Positions 20,732-30,373 of a stretch of DNA of 64,000 nucleotides are shown here, piece by piece. A program made the position numbers and the translations under genes. This DNA is from Phytophthora colocasiae (taxonomy: Eukaryota > Oomycota > Peronosporomycetes > Peronosporales > Peronosporaceae). The notes under the pieces are model-generated. The model did no database searches. It was given only the letters and a program-made list of their open reading frames with translations, and was not told the DNA's origin. Each line of letters starts with the position of its first letter. Within the stretch, counting starts at the first letter, position 1. The stretch lies in NCBI GenBank assembly GCA_018806915.1, contig JAGKQI010000083.1, positions 62,001 through 126,000 of the forward strand, read 5' to 3'.

Positions 20732-21113
20732 TGTAACGGGGATGTTACACGAATGTTTCTTGTTGGTGTGTGACACACGTGGATACATTTATGTTGGTAC
20801 ATAATGGTGTGGCACACACGAGTAGATACGTAGATGGCCTCAGAGCCTCACGTTGCATTTTGATTAGGATTTAGTATGTTAGATACTAAATCCGTTACAT
20901 TTAGGATTAGGGCAATAAAGTCAATAAAAATCAGTTTGCATTTTACATAATTAGTGATAGTTCCTTTATTATAGGGACAATGATTGTGTGAGTCCCGTAT
21001 TTGGTGGACTTCTTGGTTCTTGTATAGAACCGAAGGCTAGCGCCTTGCAAGCAGGACTCTACGAGTCAACTAAACTCCCTCTGTGCGGTGCACAGCTACG
21101 CAGCCCCGCTGCA
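20732..21113 (+). repeat. Element B 3' LTR
   Basis: TGTAACGGGGATG...GCAGCCCCGCTGCA, 382 bp, matching the displaced 5' LTR body at 8339-8736. Followed by GCCCT (21114-21118), the partner of the duplication at 8738-8742. Confidence 0.85.
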
Positions 21114-21230
21114 GCCCTCGCGAACTTGATTCTGTGCTGTCAAACCCGGGGTATCATGCTGGGTGGCAACATCGTGATGGCTAAAAAGCGCCCGAATGCT
21201 AGATAAGATAGGGGTAGTTTGTGATGACCG

Positions 21231-21440
21231 AGTTGCGTTTTCGAACGGGTGGCTCCAGGCCTTTCATCGTCGTCACGGTGAAATGCCTTTCGCTGTTTTA
21301 AGGCTCATGGCGAAAGTGGATCGGTCAGCAAGCAAGCAATACCAGCACTATCCGCGGTGAGGTGAAGAATTATGCTTTAGGCAACGTATTTAACTTCGAC
21401 GAAACCGGACTTTTTCACGATCACCTGCTACTTTTAGAGT
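21231..21440 (+). pseudogene. Relic of a pogo/CENP-B-like transposase
   Basis: Two blocks typical of this transposase class survive in different frames: the DNA-binding helix region VAFSNGWLQAFHRRHGEMPF (~21233-21290) and the first catalytic-aspartate motif VFNFDETGLF (~21388-21420). Stops lie between them and the rest of the catalytic domain is missing. It is a separate, older copy than the element starting at 21528. Confidence 0.55.
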
Positions 21441-21527
21441 CAAAACTGACTGCTGGGTTGGGCTTGAACATGTATCAAGTATGATGTTTGGGAGTTATCA
21501 TTTTTACCCCATACATTTTACTGACTA

Positions 21528-21554
21528 CCGCATAACCTAACTCATAGAGCATGC
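21528..21554 (+). repeat. Left terminal inverted repeat of the pogo-type element
   Basis: 27 bp; pairs with 23691-23717 at 26 of 27 positions. Confidence 0.9.
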
Positions 21555-21557
21555 ATA

Positions 21558-21684
21558 TCTCTTAAAGCACACTCGGCGTAAGCCAATCAGATCAAACATT
21601 TCTGCAAGTCTTATTACCATTTCTCATAAAGCACACTCAGTGATTGTGCAAAATTTACAGTAGGGAAGAACTGATAAAGCACAC
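21558..21684 (+). repeat. Three subterminal direct repeats
   Basis: TCTCTTAAAGCACACTC (21558-21574), TCTCATAAAGCACACTC (21622-21638) and CTGATAAAGCACAC (21671-21684) share the core TAAAGCACAC. Repeats next to one terminus are often transposase-binding sites; here that is inference. Confidence 0.6.
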
Positions 21685-21747
21685 ACTCCCACAGCCATTT
21701 ATTGAGTTCATGTTTGCAGCAGTCTACCTTTCATTTTCGAATTTGCT

Positions 21748-23277
21748 ATGGCGATTGTAGGAAGACCTCGTACGAACGGCACCGGATCTCGTCCTAAGCA
21801 GTACAAACGCACTGCTGTCTCGTATGACTACAAATTGCGAGTTCTAAACTACCTAGACACGTCAACTATGGCTAAGACGATAGAAACATTTTTTCCGGAT
21901 ATCAGCACAGCCCAAGTGAAGACGAAAAGACGCCAGGTATATGCGTGAAAAAGGGTGAGGGAGGTGATTGAGACGAAGTGCAGCAAAGGAGCCCGCTTAC
22001 ATCAGCGTGACCGTCGCATTGGCATGAGCTCGACACTGTCTGAGCAGGCTGAGGAGCAGTTGGTACGCTGGATAAATTCTCTCTGGGCTGATGGGGTACC
22101 CGTGACCGCGCTGATGCTTAAGCTGCACGCCCAGGAAGTCTACAGGTGTAGTAGCTCCCGTGCGTCCAAATTTACAGCTTCCTGAAGCTGGAGAAATGCT
22201 TTTTCTCCGCCGCCACCGGTTGTCAATCCGCCACCGTACTCGCGAGGGACAAACAACACCTGCCGATGCTGCCAAGAAAGCTGATGAGTTTAGCAAGGAC
22301 CTCCGTGCCAAGATGCAAGAGCTGGGTGTGAGTCGACTCTACAACGCTGACCAAACAGGTGCGCTTTGTTATTCCTTATCTTTCAGCTGCGAGCGACTAA
22401 TGTTTGCATTGCAGCTGTGAACTACGAGTATTTACCGTCCCGCACGATCACTAGCCGAGGTGCCAAGACGGTCTGGGTCAAGTGTGCCGGCAAGACGAAG
22501 GAACGCGCCACCGTCATGCTACTAGCGGCCAGTGATGGTACCAAGATGGATCCATTCATTGTATTCAAGACCAAGCCGTCTACCAACCCGGAAACAGCGC
22601 GGGAGAATCTGGTTGCCCGCCATGGATTTGGCCGCAGACTCTGGCGTGATCTCCACGGTCTACAGTGCGGCACTCGTATTTACACCAACGGCGCTGGCTG
22701 GTGGAACAGTGAGTTGTCTATCGAGTTCTTGGCCTGGCATTTCGGCCGCCGAGCCAATATGCACGAGCCAGTCCTCCTGCTTTGGGACGACTTCTCTGGC
22801 CACTGGCGAGAGGACGTGGTGATTTTTGCCCGACTCATCAACGTGCACCTCATAAAGGTTCCACCAGGGTACACGTATGTGTGCCAGCCTGCAGACATTG
22901 CATGGAATCGGCCGTTCAAGAACCACTTGCGCAAGGAATGGATCGAATTTCTATTAGCACAAGTTTGAGCAGGTGGTGCTGGCGTAACCTTCAAGATGGC
23001 GGCACCGGAGCGGCACGACATCGTTACCTGGATCAAGAACGCGTGGGATTCTCTCTCAATCGCGACCATCACCGCTGGCTTCCGGAAAGCTGATCTCTGC
23101 GACTCCGTCGTCACCAACTTTGTGTCATCTTCAGCAAGCCACGCGTCCCAAGAGCCAAGCTGGAGCAAGCTGATCGGGATCCTGCAGCAGTATCGCGTGC
23201 CCACGGAAAATATCGACCCTTCGAAGGACATTGAGCCGCCAGCGGCCGAGGACGAAGCCCTTGTAGCGGTAGTGTAG
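21748..23277 (+). pseudogene. Pogo-type DDE transposase, interrupted, with one likely intron
   Basis: The protein would cut the element ends and re-insert it. The N-terminus is basic, with a helix-turn-helix-like stretch (YDYKLRVLNYLDTSTMAKTIETFF). The catalytic domain shows the three acidic positions: LYNADQTA at the first, LLLWDDFSGHW at the second, CQPADIAWNRPFKNHLR at the third; the C-terminus is HDIVTWIKNAWDSL. A 56-nt intron (22359-22414, GT...AG, CTAAT branch-like motif) joins the DQT residues to the NYEYLPSRTI block. Damage: TGA at 21946 and TGA at 22966, both in frame, and a frame change near 22145. Not functional as read. Confidence 0.85.
22359..22414 (+). other. Probable 56-nt spliceosomal intron in the transposase
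   Basis: Begins GTGCGC, ends TTGCAG, with CGACTAATG upstream of the acceptor. Removing it restores the reading frame across the first catalytic motif; left in, it introduces a frame change. Confidence 0.75.
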
Positions 23278-23298
23278 CTGGTCAAAACCGAAAAATAG

Positions 23299-23371
23299 AC
23301 TGCCGAGAGGAATCGAACCTCCATCCTCCCGCAAGGGAACTTTCCCATTAAGCCCATTAAGCTACGGCAGT
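23299..23371 (-). tRNA. tRNA-like sequence (probably pseudogene)
   Basis: On the minus strand 73 nt with a perfect 7-bp acceptor stem (ACTGCCG/CGGCAGT), a good T arm (GGAGG-TTCGATT-CCTCT) and sequences matching Pol III box A (TAGCTTAATGGG) and box B (GGTTCGATTCC). The anticodon arm does not fold normally: a 4-nt-loop hairpin CCC-TTGC-GGG takes its place, so no anticodon can be assigned. It lies inside the pogo-type element. It may be a degenerate tRNA or the head of a SINE. Confidence 0.4.
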
Positions 23372-23690
23372 AGGTCTTGGAGGACCTGAAACAGAAACAC
23401 AAGCGCCGTTACGAGAACCGTTTATATAGTCGAGGTAGATAGAGCTGCGTCTTACCTTTTCGTGTTGGATGGAGCATTAACCTTAAAGGCGACAACCCTG
23501 CTAGGACAAAGTCCCCCCTCAATTCCCTTTACGGGGTCAATCCAACACTGCGGCCGAAAATAGCGTCCAACCGTTTGCTGGAAGTCAGACACCATCTGCT
23601 AACTTGATTTTTGTTGGAAATTTTCTGTTTACACATGCACATGTACTATCCTATGCACCTGCTAAACAGCCACGTCCGCATGTACATGGG

Positions 23691-23717
23691 GTATGCTCTA
23701 TGAGTTAGGTTATGCGG
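23691..23717 (-). repeat. Right terminal inverted repeat of the pogo-type element
   Basis: Complement of 21528-21554 with one mismatch, then TA. Confidence 0.9.
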
Positions 23718-23719
23718 TA

Positions 23720-24369
23720 CCAACTCGGTGGACTTCGTATCACCTATAACAGGATATCACGTTTTGCAATAATCATTTAGTACAGGTTTAAGTGTAGTCA
23801 ATGCAAATCCAATCGGTTCGAGTCACCCATCACTTCCTAAACAATTATTTGCAGTATAGGTGGCGACGTTACTTTTTTTAACGCCAAGTACCGTCAAATT
23901 TTTCACACCTAGCCTGTGTCAGGAGTTAGTTGGTTAACACGCTCCAATACGGACCGCTCATTGGTCTCGACAGCGGCCAATCACAAACGCAACCTCTTAA
24001 TAAATGGCTAAAGCCACATTTAAGTCTCACTGGAATTCCACAACGAAGTGAGTCGGAGTGGGCTTTACTTCATGTAGCAGGCTACCGTAAGCTACAAGTT
24101 TGCTACGACGCGTAGACAAAGGTGTTGTTGTGCTTGTCTGCATCGATATTCCCTCCAACTGATCCGGCCATTCGCGCAAGCTTCATGGTTGCAGCAGCAA
24201 GAATGACGTACAATTGACTCGTGAACAGTGCCTTGGGTGGGGCGTGCACCTTGAGCAAAGAAGCCACCAGCTTCATTCCTCTGGTTCCTAACTGCGACGC
24301 AAGTGTCGTTCTCTATTGCAAACTGCAAGTTGCCTAGCCCAAATACCGCTGCAAAACCCACTCTACAAC
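23720..24369. other. Spacer, no gene recognised
   Basis: AT-rich to 24090, then sequence antisense to weakly coding stretches that could be the extreme 3' part of the decayed gene at 24370-26815. No RNA gene or transposon end found. Confidence 0.4.
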
Positions 24370-26815
24370 TCAAGAGAAAGTCTCGATAACTAAGGTAGAA
24401 CGTCGATTAAATCTGCTGGAAGAAGAACAAGGTCGTCCCGAGGACGAAGAAGCTCGGAAATTTCCAAATGAGATTGTACAGCAAGCTAGAACCCGCAAAG
24501 GAACTGCACAACACTGCCCGCTTCGATCACCAAAATGTGTACGAAGACACGTTGGCCATCCATCAGACGACTCCAGAATAGCTCCAAAATCCATGACCTG
24601 CGTGACGCGCATGGTGTAGCGCTCAGAATTCTGGTAGTTATTATCACAATTGTTGCCGTTGCCATCTCCATTGCGTTTGTTCGCAACGGCAGCCAGTTCG
24701 GTCTGCAGACATTCCTTAGTCTTTTCGGCATCATCGGCTGCACCAACGACACGAACGATGCCCTCGCGACGGTTAACGAGGCTCACTGAAACGTTGAAGC
24801 GCGATTCCAAGTCACGAATGTTGCTGCCTCCCAAACCAATGAGTGCCCCAATCAGGTTCGTAGCAATGACGCACTCAATACTCACATTTGGCAGCGCGCT
24901 GCCACCAGTTTTTAAACTCGTCCGAGGCTCAGCGAGCTCGTTGCTCATGCGACGTAGCACAAGTAGGCGGGCATGCTTGTATTCCCTCCTTCAGAACGGA
25001 AAGCGGCACGCCTCCAAGAAGCTTCACATCCAATTGCAGCGCTGTTACACCCGACGTGGTTCCTGCCACCTTAAAGTCCTTGTTACTATAGTGGTCCTCC
25101 GATCCAAGAATGTCAGTGACCAACTGGTAGTCACCCTCCTCAATTTGCTTTTCCTGGCCAGCAAACGGTAACAAGACCGATGGCGATACCTGCAACTGCA
25201 CGGCGAACAGGAACACCTGCATATCGTAGCCATGGACGACGATCCATCCGAGCCCACCACCTCCGAGGTCATGCGGACAGTGTAGGGGAACTAAGTGATA
25301 GATGGGAGAATAGGCAGCACAACCTTTTCAGCCAATGCACCATGGCCGATCATAGTGCCACCAACCCGACCGGTCTCATTCACACAGAACGCAGGGAACT
25401 CGTAGTTCACCATAGCATTTTTGATCTGTGCAGGTTCGTCCTGTTCACGAGCCTCGTGCAATGCACCACGAAGGACGTTCCAGTGGCCCCAGCATCACGG
25501 AACACAGCGTTTGCGTCTCACCACGAGCGAAAAGGGAAGACATGAACAATGGGAAGAATACTAGCCTCCATCTCTAGCGGACGCACAACGCGAACCGATT
25601 AGCCGTCGAGGCGCACACGTTTGTTCTTCTGAGCCGTTTTCACCACAGTCAAAATACTATCACGCAGCACACGCTGAAAAGTGTCGTGGGCTGCACGTTG
25701 AATAGCTGCATCGTTCACCGGGGGACCCGCAGAAGCCGCATACCACTGAGCATCTTATTGTAGATTTCACGCTCTCCCTGCTGGCGGTCGAGTTTGCCGA
25801 CGCGACAGCTAGCAATCAACGCTTCCGCGTCAGCGCAACCAAGCTCTTCAGCCTTGGCCCAGACTTCCTGAGGAATGAACATCGGCGCGAACGCACGCTT
25901 CTCCTTGGCATGCTCAGCTCCTCAATTACAGGGAGTACATTAAGGAGCGCCAGATCCAATGCCTCATCGAGACGCGCCTCCGTCACCTCGTCACCTGAGG
26001 CTTCCACCATAATGGTACGCTCCGCAGTACCCGCGTACAGCACATCCAGCGTCGCTTTCCACGGAATGTCGGACATGCTCAGCGCCGCAGACGCTGAGTT
26101 AACCGCAACAAGGGATCGTTGTTAGGATCATACGACTGCACTGTTGCCAGCACCCGGGTGTCCTCGCCCAAAAGTCACGTGGGGAAAGAGGACGGATGGC
26201 ACGGCCCACCACACGGGATTGCAGCACTTCTTCGTCATTGCCAGTGAACTCCCGTCGCTTCTGGTTGTCCAGAATCAGACCAACGGCGTAAGACACGGAA
26301 GTCGACTGTAAGTGGCAGGAAATCATTCTGACTTGACTTTCCACTTCCCGATGGGTTTCCATTCCGGTCTCCACTCACAGCGGTCGTAAGCAGCACTGTA
26401 CGGCCACAAGAGGCCAGTAAAGCTCCTTCAGCAAGCCTGGCGAGCTTACCCACAGCATACGACGTGGTATCTAAGCTTCCAACCACGCGATTCTTCTCCT
26501 TCTTGGGCTGTTGTGTCTGACTCTGATCCTCTACGGTCTCGTCAGACTTGACCGGTGTCTTGGCAGCTTCTTGCTCTTCATTCGATGGCTTTTTGCCCCC
26601 AAACAGCCAATCACGAAGCCCTAAAAACGCATGCGGCGCGGCGCCAGCAACACGAGGAACACGTTGATGAGCTGAGCGGACGTGACCTTCAAGACGGTAA
26701 AGTCCCTAGTCTTCCAGGTGACATCCACAGCCTCGTCCTTCTTCTTCACAGCGAACTGCTGGCCGCTGTACAGCGACTCGAGATAGCGGAGTCCAGCGTT
26801 AAGACCCGCTCTCAA
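24370..26815 (-). pseudogene. Polynucleotide phosphorylase (PNPase) pseudogene
   Basis: PNPase degrades RNA phosphorolytically, in eukaryotes usually in mitochondria or plastids. Pieces of the family appear in the right order on the minus strand in shifting frames: first RNase PH domain (GKLARLAEGALLASCG; NDFLPLTVDFR; NDEEVLQSRVVGRAIRPL; ~26480-26150), the middle helical part (AGTAERTIMVEASGDEVTEARLDEAL; ~26030-25900), second RNase PH domain ([13 protein letters not shown] and SNGSSSMA-like residues, then [21 protein letters not shown]; ~25390-24990), the KH domain (IECVIATNLIGALIGLGGSNIRDLE; ~24880) and the start of S1 (YTMRVTQVMDFGAIL; ~24600). Upstream, 26815-26500 encodes a lysine/glutamate-rich N-terminus. 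There are many frame changes and no usable ORF. Confidence 0.8.
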
Positions 26816-26830
26816 TATGTTTGCGATTAG

Positions 26831-27226
26831 CCCATCCTAAACGGCTACGCAACATCACAATACGTTTTATGATTGGTCGAATAAATTTCCACTTTGTTTT
26901 TAAATTACCATTTGATGTTGCTGGAAGACGACAGGAGCAACATCCATCCGAATTTATATATAACATAACGTATAGCAGTTATATCAGACAGCCCACCAGA
27001 CCATTCACAGGGATAAGAAAGGCAGGCGACCCCTTACCTCGGAAATAAAATTTCCGAGAATTGGGGCATCTCGTGACTGCAATCGATCAGAAGACAGACG
27101 CAGAAGATGTGGTAGAACAGCGGAGATCACCGGAAGAAAACGGGTAAGGAGATGCTGAATATTCAACTCCTGTACATCTCTAATTTATTTTTTGTCTAGT
27201 ACACAAAAGAAGCCTTCGATCAGGAA
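26831..27226. other. Spacer, no gene recognised
   Basis: AT-rich sequence without a credible ORF. It holds a short CTCGGAAATAAAATTTCCGAG inverted repeat near 27038, and nothing else I can name. Confidence 0.4.
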
Positions 27227-27782
27227 GTGCTGTTGAATCAAGAGCATCTTCAAAGGGCTAGAGAAGACATGTTCCACCTCAACATCAGCCTTCAAAGCTC
27301 AACAAGAGGTGTTACTTCGCTTAGAAATAGAGACCTGGACAACCAATATTCACGTACCAGTCTGCAAGCAAGGCAAGATCAAGAGAACCAGCGACAGAGA
27401 GAGGCTATAGGCGCAATGGATATCCAGATCAAGCTCTGCTGTGAGGCGTTAGAGACCCAGCAGAAACGGTTGGATAAGAAGGAGAGAGAATATGTTGCTC
27501 ACCAGTGTAGAGAATCTCAAACTCACAGTTGTATCGATTACCAGTTTCGCTCCCAGAAAGAGGCTTTGGAGAGAATTCAAGTCGACCAACGCAAGATTCA
27601 TGAAGATATCGCCACTACTTCAAGCCGAAGTGTCCAACAAACGACAGCCGCAGTGGATGAACTGGATCATGATCGGAGATCTCGTGAAACTGTGTCAGCA
27701 GGTTTCGGATGAACTTCAACTAACACTTGCAAACTCGTTGAAGGCTTCGGAGGCAGCAAAAGACAAGGAAGGAGCTCCGTAA
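27227..27782 (+). pseudogene. Unidentified coding relic, glutamine/lysine-rich, coiled-coil-like
   Basis: Three frames each look coding over part of this stretch: LNQEHLQRAREDMFHL at the start, FKAQQEVLLRLEIETWTTNIHVPV around 27290-27360, and AEVSNKRQPQWMNW...LVKLCQQVSDELQLTLANSLKASEAAKDKEGAP to the stop at 27782. The composition suggests a helical protein broken by frameshifts. I do not recognise the family. Confidence 0.25.
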
Positions 27783-28237
27783 AATGAGACAGCATCAGCA
27801 CGTTATCGGAAGGAAAATCCATTTTCCAATGGCAGAACTCGACCATATGCTGCAGCTCATGGAGAGACAACTCATCCAGAACACGTCACAGCTCGCAACT
27901 ATAGAAATTAGATGAGAGGCGACAGAAGGGAACGTGTGTTTGGTGAGTGCATTATAAAGAACTTAGCTTTAGGAATGAGCAGACTACTACTGGTGTTCTG
28001 TATTGAAGAAAATAAAAAAGAGAAGTTTGCAGTGAAGAAGACTGTCTCCATATACCGCCCTTCTGCGAAACAATGGACTAAACTAAAGTATACAAAATTA
28101 AGTCAATGTCTAGCTTTAAGCGCCCTTTTACATGTACAAGACAGATCCCAAGATCATTCATCGAGGACTATTAATAGGGCTGGTGGCGCCCGCTACGCGG
28201 GCGCGGTTATTTAGCAAATTAGTCGACATATGTTATA
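27783..28237. other. Spacer, no gene recognised
   Basis: Non-coding in appearance. A perfect GC hairpin GCGCCCGCTACGCGGGCGC lies near 28186-28204, just outside the CRN palindrome. Confidence 0.35.
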
Positions 28238-30010
28238 CGGTAGTCGCATTTGGATTCAATGTAAGGTACTATTTTTTAATAGTCAGATAAGGTGTAATCA
28301 GTTAAAAAGGCTCACTTAGTGATGTACATACCCAATCATCAAATACATCGTCCAAAGCGATAGGAGTAACTTATCATTTTAAAGAGGGGTGATTTCTAAT
28401 TGATGTTTCAACACATGGCACCTTTGAAAATCAGTTTTCTGTACGGAAATTATACACTCTCGCAGTTGGAATGTTGACGATCCGCCAGTTTCTCAGCGGT
28501 ATTTGTATGACTGTATATGTGAGCATACATGGGCATCGATTGCACCACGTGTTGCGCATAAGCTACAGCTACTGGAACCGGCGCTGCGAATACTGGCGCG
28601 GCTAGTCAGAAAGGCTACCGCAAGCTTCGGTCGGAGTAAACGTGTTTATCGTGTGCTTCACTCCATACGCCTCGCCATGAGAAACTCTGGTTCCACCACA
28701 TCTGCCATCAACTCGTATCGCTCCATCATCTCCTCCTGACCATCATCTGGCTGAGGCAAGAAGTCATCAACCTTAATTGGCTTGAAAGGTCCAGGAATGA
28801 ATGGTGGAGGAAGTGCGGCTGCGGCTGACTCTATTCGTTTCAGTACGGCTGACTCGATAAAATTGAACGCGTTCTTTGGATACTGCAACGTAATTTGGGT
28901 CAGAACGCCCTTGTCGCTGAACCAAGAGAAATGCCACTTGTCGTTCAAATCCGTCAACAAACTAAGCGGATAGCAGTTGAGAGGCGCCTTTATGCTGCAG
29001 CTCACAAGTTGACCAATCGCTTGAGGAACATGGCTTGGTTCGACTTTCTTCTTGAGCTCGATCACCAAGCTAACCCCAGCCAGCTTAATCAGTGGGTTCT
29101 TCGATGTTCGATTGATAAGCAAAACGTCAGCTGTGCCTTTCATAGCAAACGGAAGTCTTGGGTCCACGATGTTGAGAACTGATTTATCGCCAGCAATATC
29201 ATCCAACAAGAAGTCTCCTCGATCTAACAGCGTCTTCAAATGCCGTTGCAAGTACGCCATGTACCCAGCCCTTTGACTCTCCTCATCCTCAGCGATTTTC
29301 GGAATCCACGAATAACCGGCAATCGAAGTATTGACTGGTTCCTTGACATCAGGAATATTTTCAGTCAACCGCATCCTGTTAAAAATTCGCTTCTCCTGTG
29401 CAGTATTCAGTTCGGAAAAGCTATACTCTGACGCCTCATCATCTCGTTCTCTGATAGCCTGCTTCACAATCATCTTCGTATGCTCTGCGGTCAACGGTAC
29501 TGTGGCTGCAGACATCTCATATGAGGCACCTTTTTGCTTCGGCACCACCACCAGCACGTGAATTTGCTGCGTTTCGGGCAGTGGCATTCCATGCATATCC
29601 AACACAGCCCGAATCGAATAGGTCGAGTACGCCACATTCTTTGTATCCACCAGTGATACCCTTTCGAAATCCGTTACTTTCTCTCCTTTTCGTATCGCAC
29701 CAAATTCCGCACTTGGTAGCCATCCTAGGCCCTTCTTCGCCAGAGAGAGCTGCAGTTCCTTGGCGTCACATGTGATCGTCTTCGAGTTCTCCACCTTGAT
29801 CTCCCTCTTCAACTTGCTCACCTTCGCACCATCATCTATTTCCACATCGAATGATTCTTCTTCACCCTCAATCGCACACTGAAGTGACAGCACCACCATC
29901 TTCCCTAGAGCCGGCGGATTCTGGAATGAGGAAGAAGGGAGGAGAAATTTTTGACGTACTTAAGCGGACACGAAGGCGTGTGACATTGATGTTTAACCAA
30001 TGATGAGACG
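28238..30010 (-). repeat. Left arm of CRN palindrome
   Basis: Reverse complement of 30250-31720 plus 34013-34030, nearly identical over the gene. Compared with the right arm it has about 85 extra bp just after the CRN stop, about 195 extra bp further downstream and about 11 bp before ~28275, and it lacks both transposons present in the right arm. It therefore preserves the empty insertion site of the 919-bp MITE. Confidence 0.9.
28658..29899 (-). CDS. CRN: Crinkler (CRN) family effector, copy 1
   Basis: Intact 413-codon frame from ATG at 29899. CRN proteins are oomycete effectors delivered into plant cells, many acting in the nucleus. The N-terminal header (residues 1-120) has the ubiquitin-like fold pattern, with LQLSLAK at 49-55 (variant of LxLFLAK) and HVLVVVP at 114-120 marking the header end. 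The C-terminal domain (about 160-380) has D258 and E281-x-K283 followed by QAIGQLV, the pattern of a PD-(D/E)XK nuclease-fold domain. No classical signal peptide is evident, as is common for CRNs. It ends RRME then TGA; copy 2 reads on 25 more residues. A TCATTCC initiator lies about 25 nt upstream of the ATG. It is transcribed divergently from copy 2. Confidence 0.88.
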   Translation of the reverse strand: MVVLSLQCAIEGEEESFDVEIDDGAKVSKLKREIKVENSKTITCDAKELQLSLAKKGLGWLPSAEFGAIRKGEKVTDFERVSLVDTKNVAYSTYSIRAVLDMHGMPLPETQQIHVLVVVPKQKGASYEMSAATVPLTAEHTKMIVKQAIRERDDEASEYSFSELNTAQEKRIFNRMRLTENIPDVKEPVNTSIAGYSWIPKIAEDEESQRAGYMAYLQRHLKTLLDRGDFLLDDIAGDKSVLNIVDPRLPFAMKGTADVLLINRTSKNPLIKLAGVSLVIELKKKVEPSHVPQAIGQLVSCSIKAPLNCYPLSLLTDLNDKWHFSWFSDKGVLTQITLQYPKNAFNFIESAVLKRIESAAAALPPPFIPGPFKPIKVDDFLPQPDDGQEEMMERYELMADVVEPEFLMARRME

Positions 30011-30373
30011 CCACGTCGTTGACGTCGCTTTTGGTCAGTGAATACATACTACACAATGTCGTCGCCGTCAACTCAGTGCTGACGCACAAAATATCGCGCG
30101 AGTCAATGGAAGTTCCAGGTCGGAATCAGTCGCGAGACCTTCACAAACTGGAACTTCTTCAGCTTCGGGTGGGTGGAAAGAACTTGACGTCGTTGACGTC
30201 GTTTTTGCTTATCATTGGTTAAAAATCAATGTCTGACGCCACGTCGTTGACGTCGCTTTTGCTCATCATTGGTTAAACATCAATCAATGTCACACGCCTT
30301 CGTGTCCGCTTAAGTACGTCAAAAATTTCTCCTCCCTTCTTCCTCATTCCAGAATCCGCCGGCTCTAGGGAAG
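29900..30373. promoter_or_regulatory. Bidirectional promoter between the two CRN genes
   Basis: 474 bp shared by two divergent CRN genes. The inner ends are mirror copies (to about 30010 and from about 30250). The central part holds three copies of ACGTCGTTGACGTCG (near 30012, 30186, 30241), two of them inside a tandem ~57-bp repeat with TCATTGGTTAAA. GACGTC is a palindromic bZIP-type core; binding is inference. Oomycete-like initiators TCATTCC sit at 30344-30350 (+) and 29923-29929 (-). Confidence 0.6.

Larger units (their letters stand above)
21528..23717 (+). mobile_element. Pogo/mariner-type DNA transposon with TIRs and TA duplication
   Basis: 27-bp inverted repeats: CCGCATAACCTAACTCATAG... 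at 21528-21554, and its complement with one mismatch at 23691-23717. Both ends are flanked by TA (21526-21527, 23718-23719), the target duplication of the Tc1/mariner/pogo group. Inside is one broken transposase gene, three subterminal repeats on the left, and a tRNA-like sequence on the right. Confidence 0.9.

Noticed and set aside
27912..28214. 100-codon ORF before the CRN palindrome
   Set aside because: No domain, no intron signals, no homology to anything recognised; composition like its AT-rich surroundings.
28180..28215. Helitron 3' end at the GC hairpin near 28186
   Set aside because: The hairpin is not followed by CTRR at the right spacing and no Rep/helicase or 5' TC end is visible.
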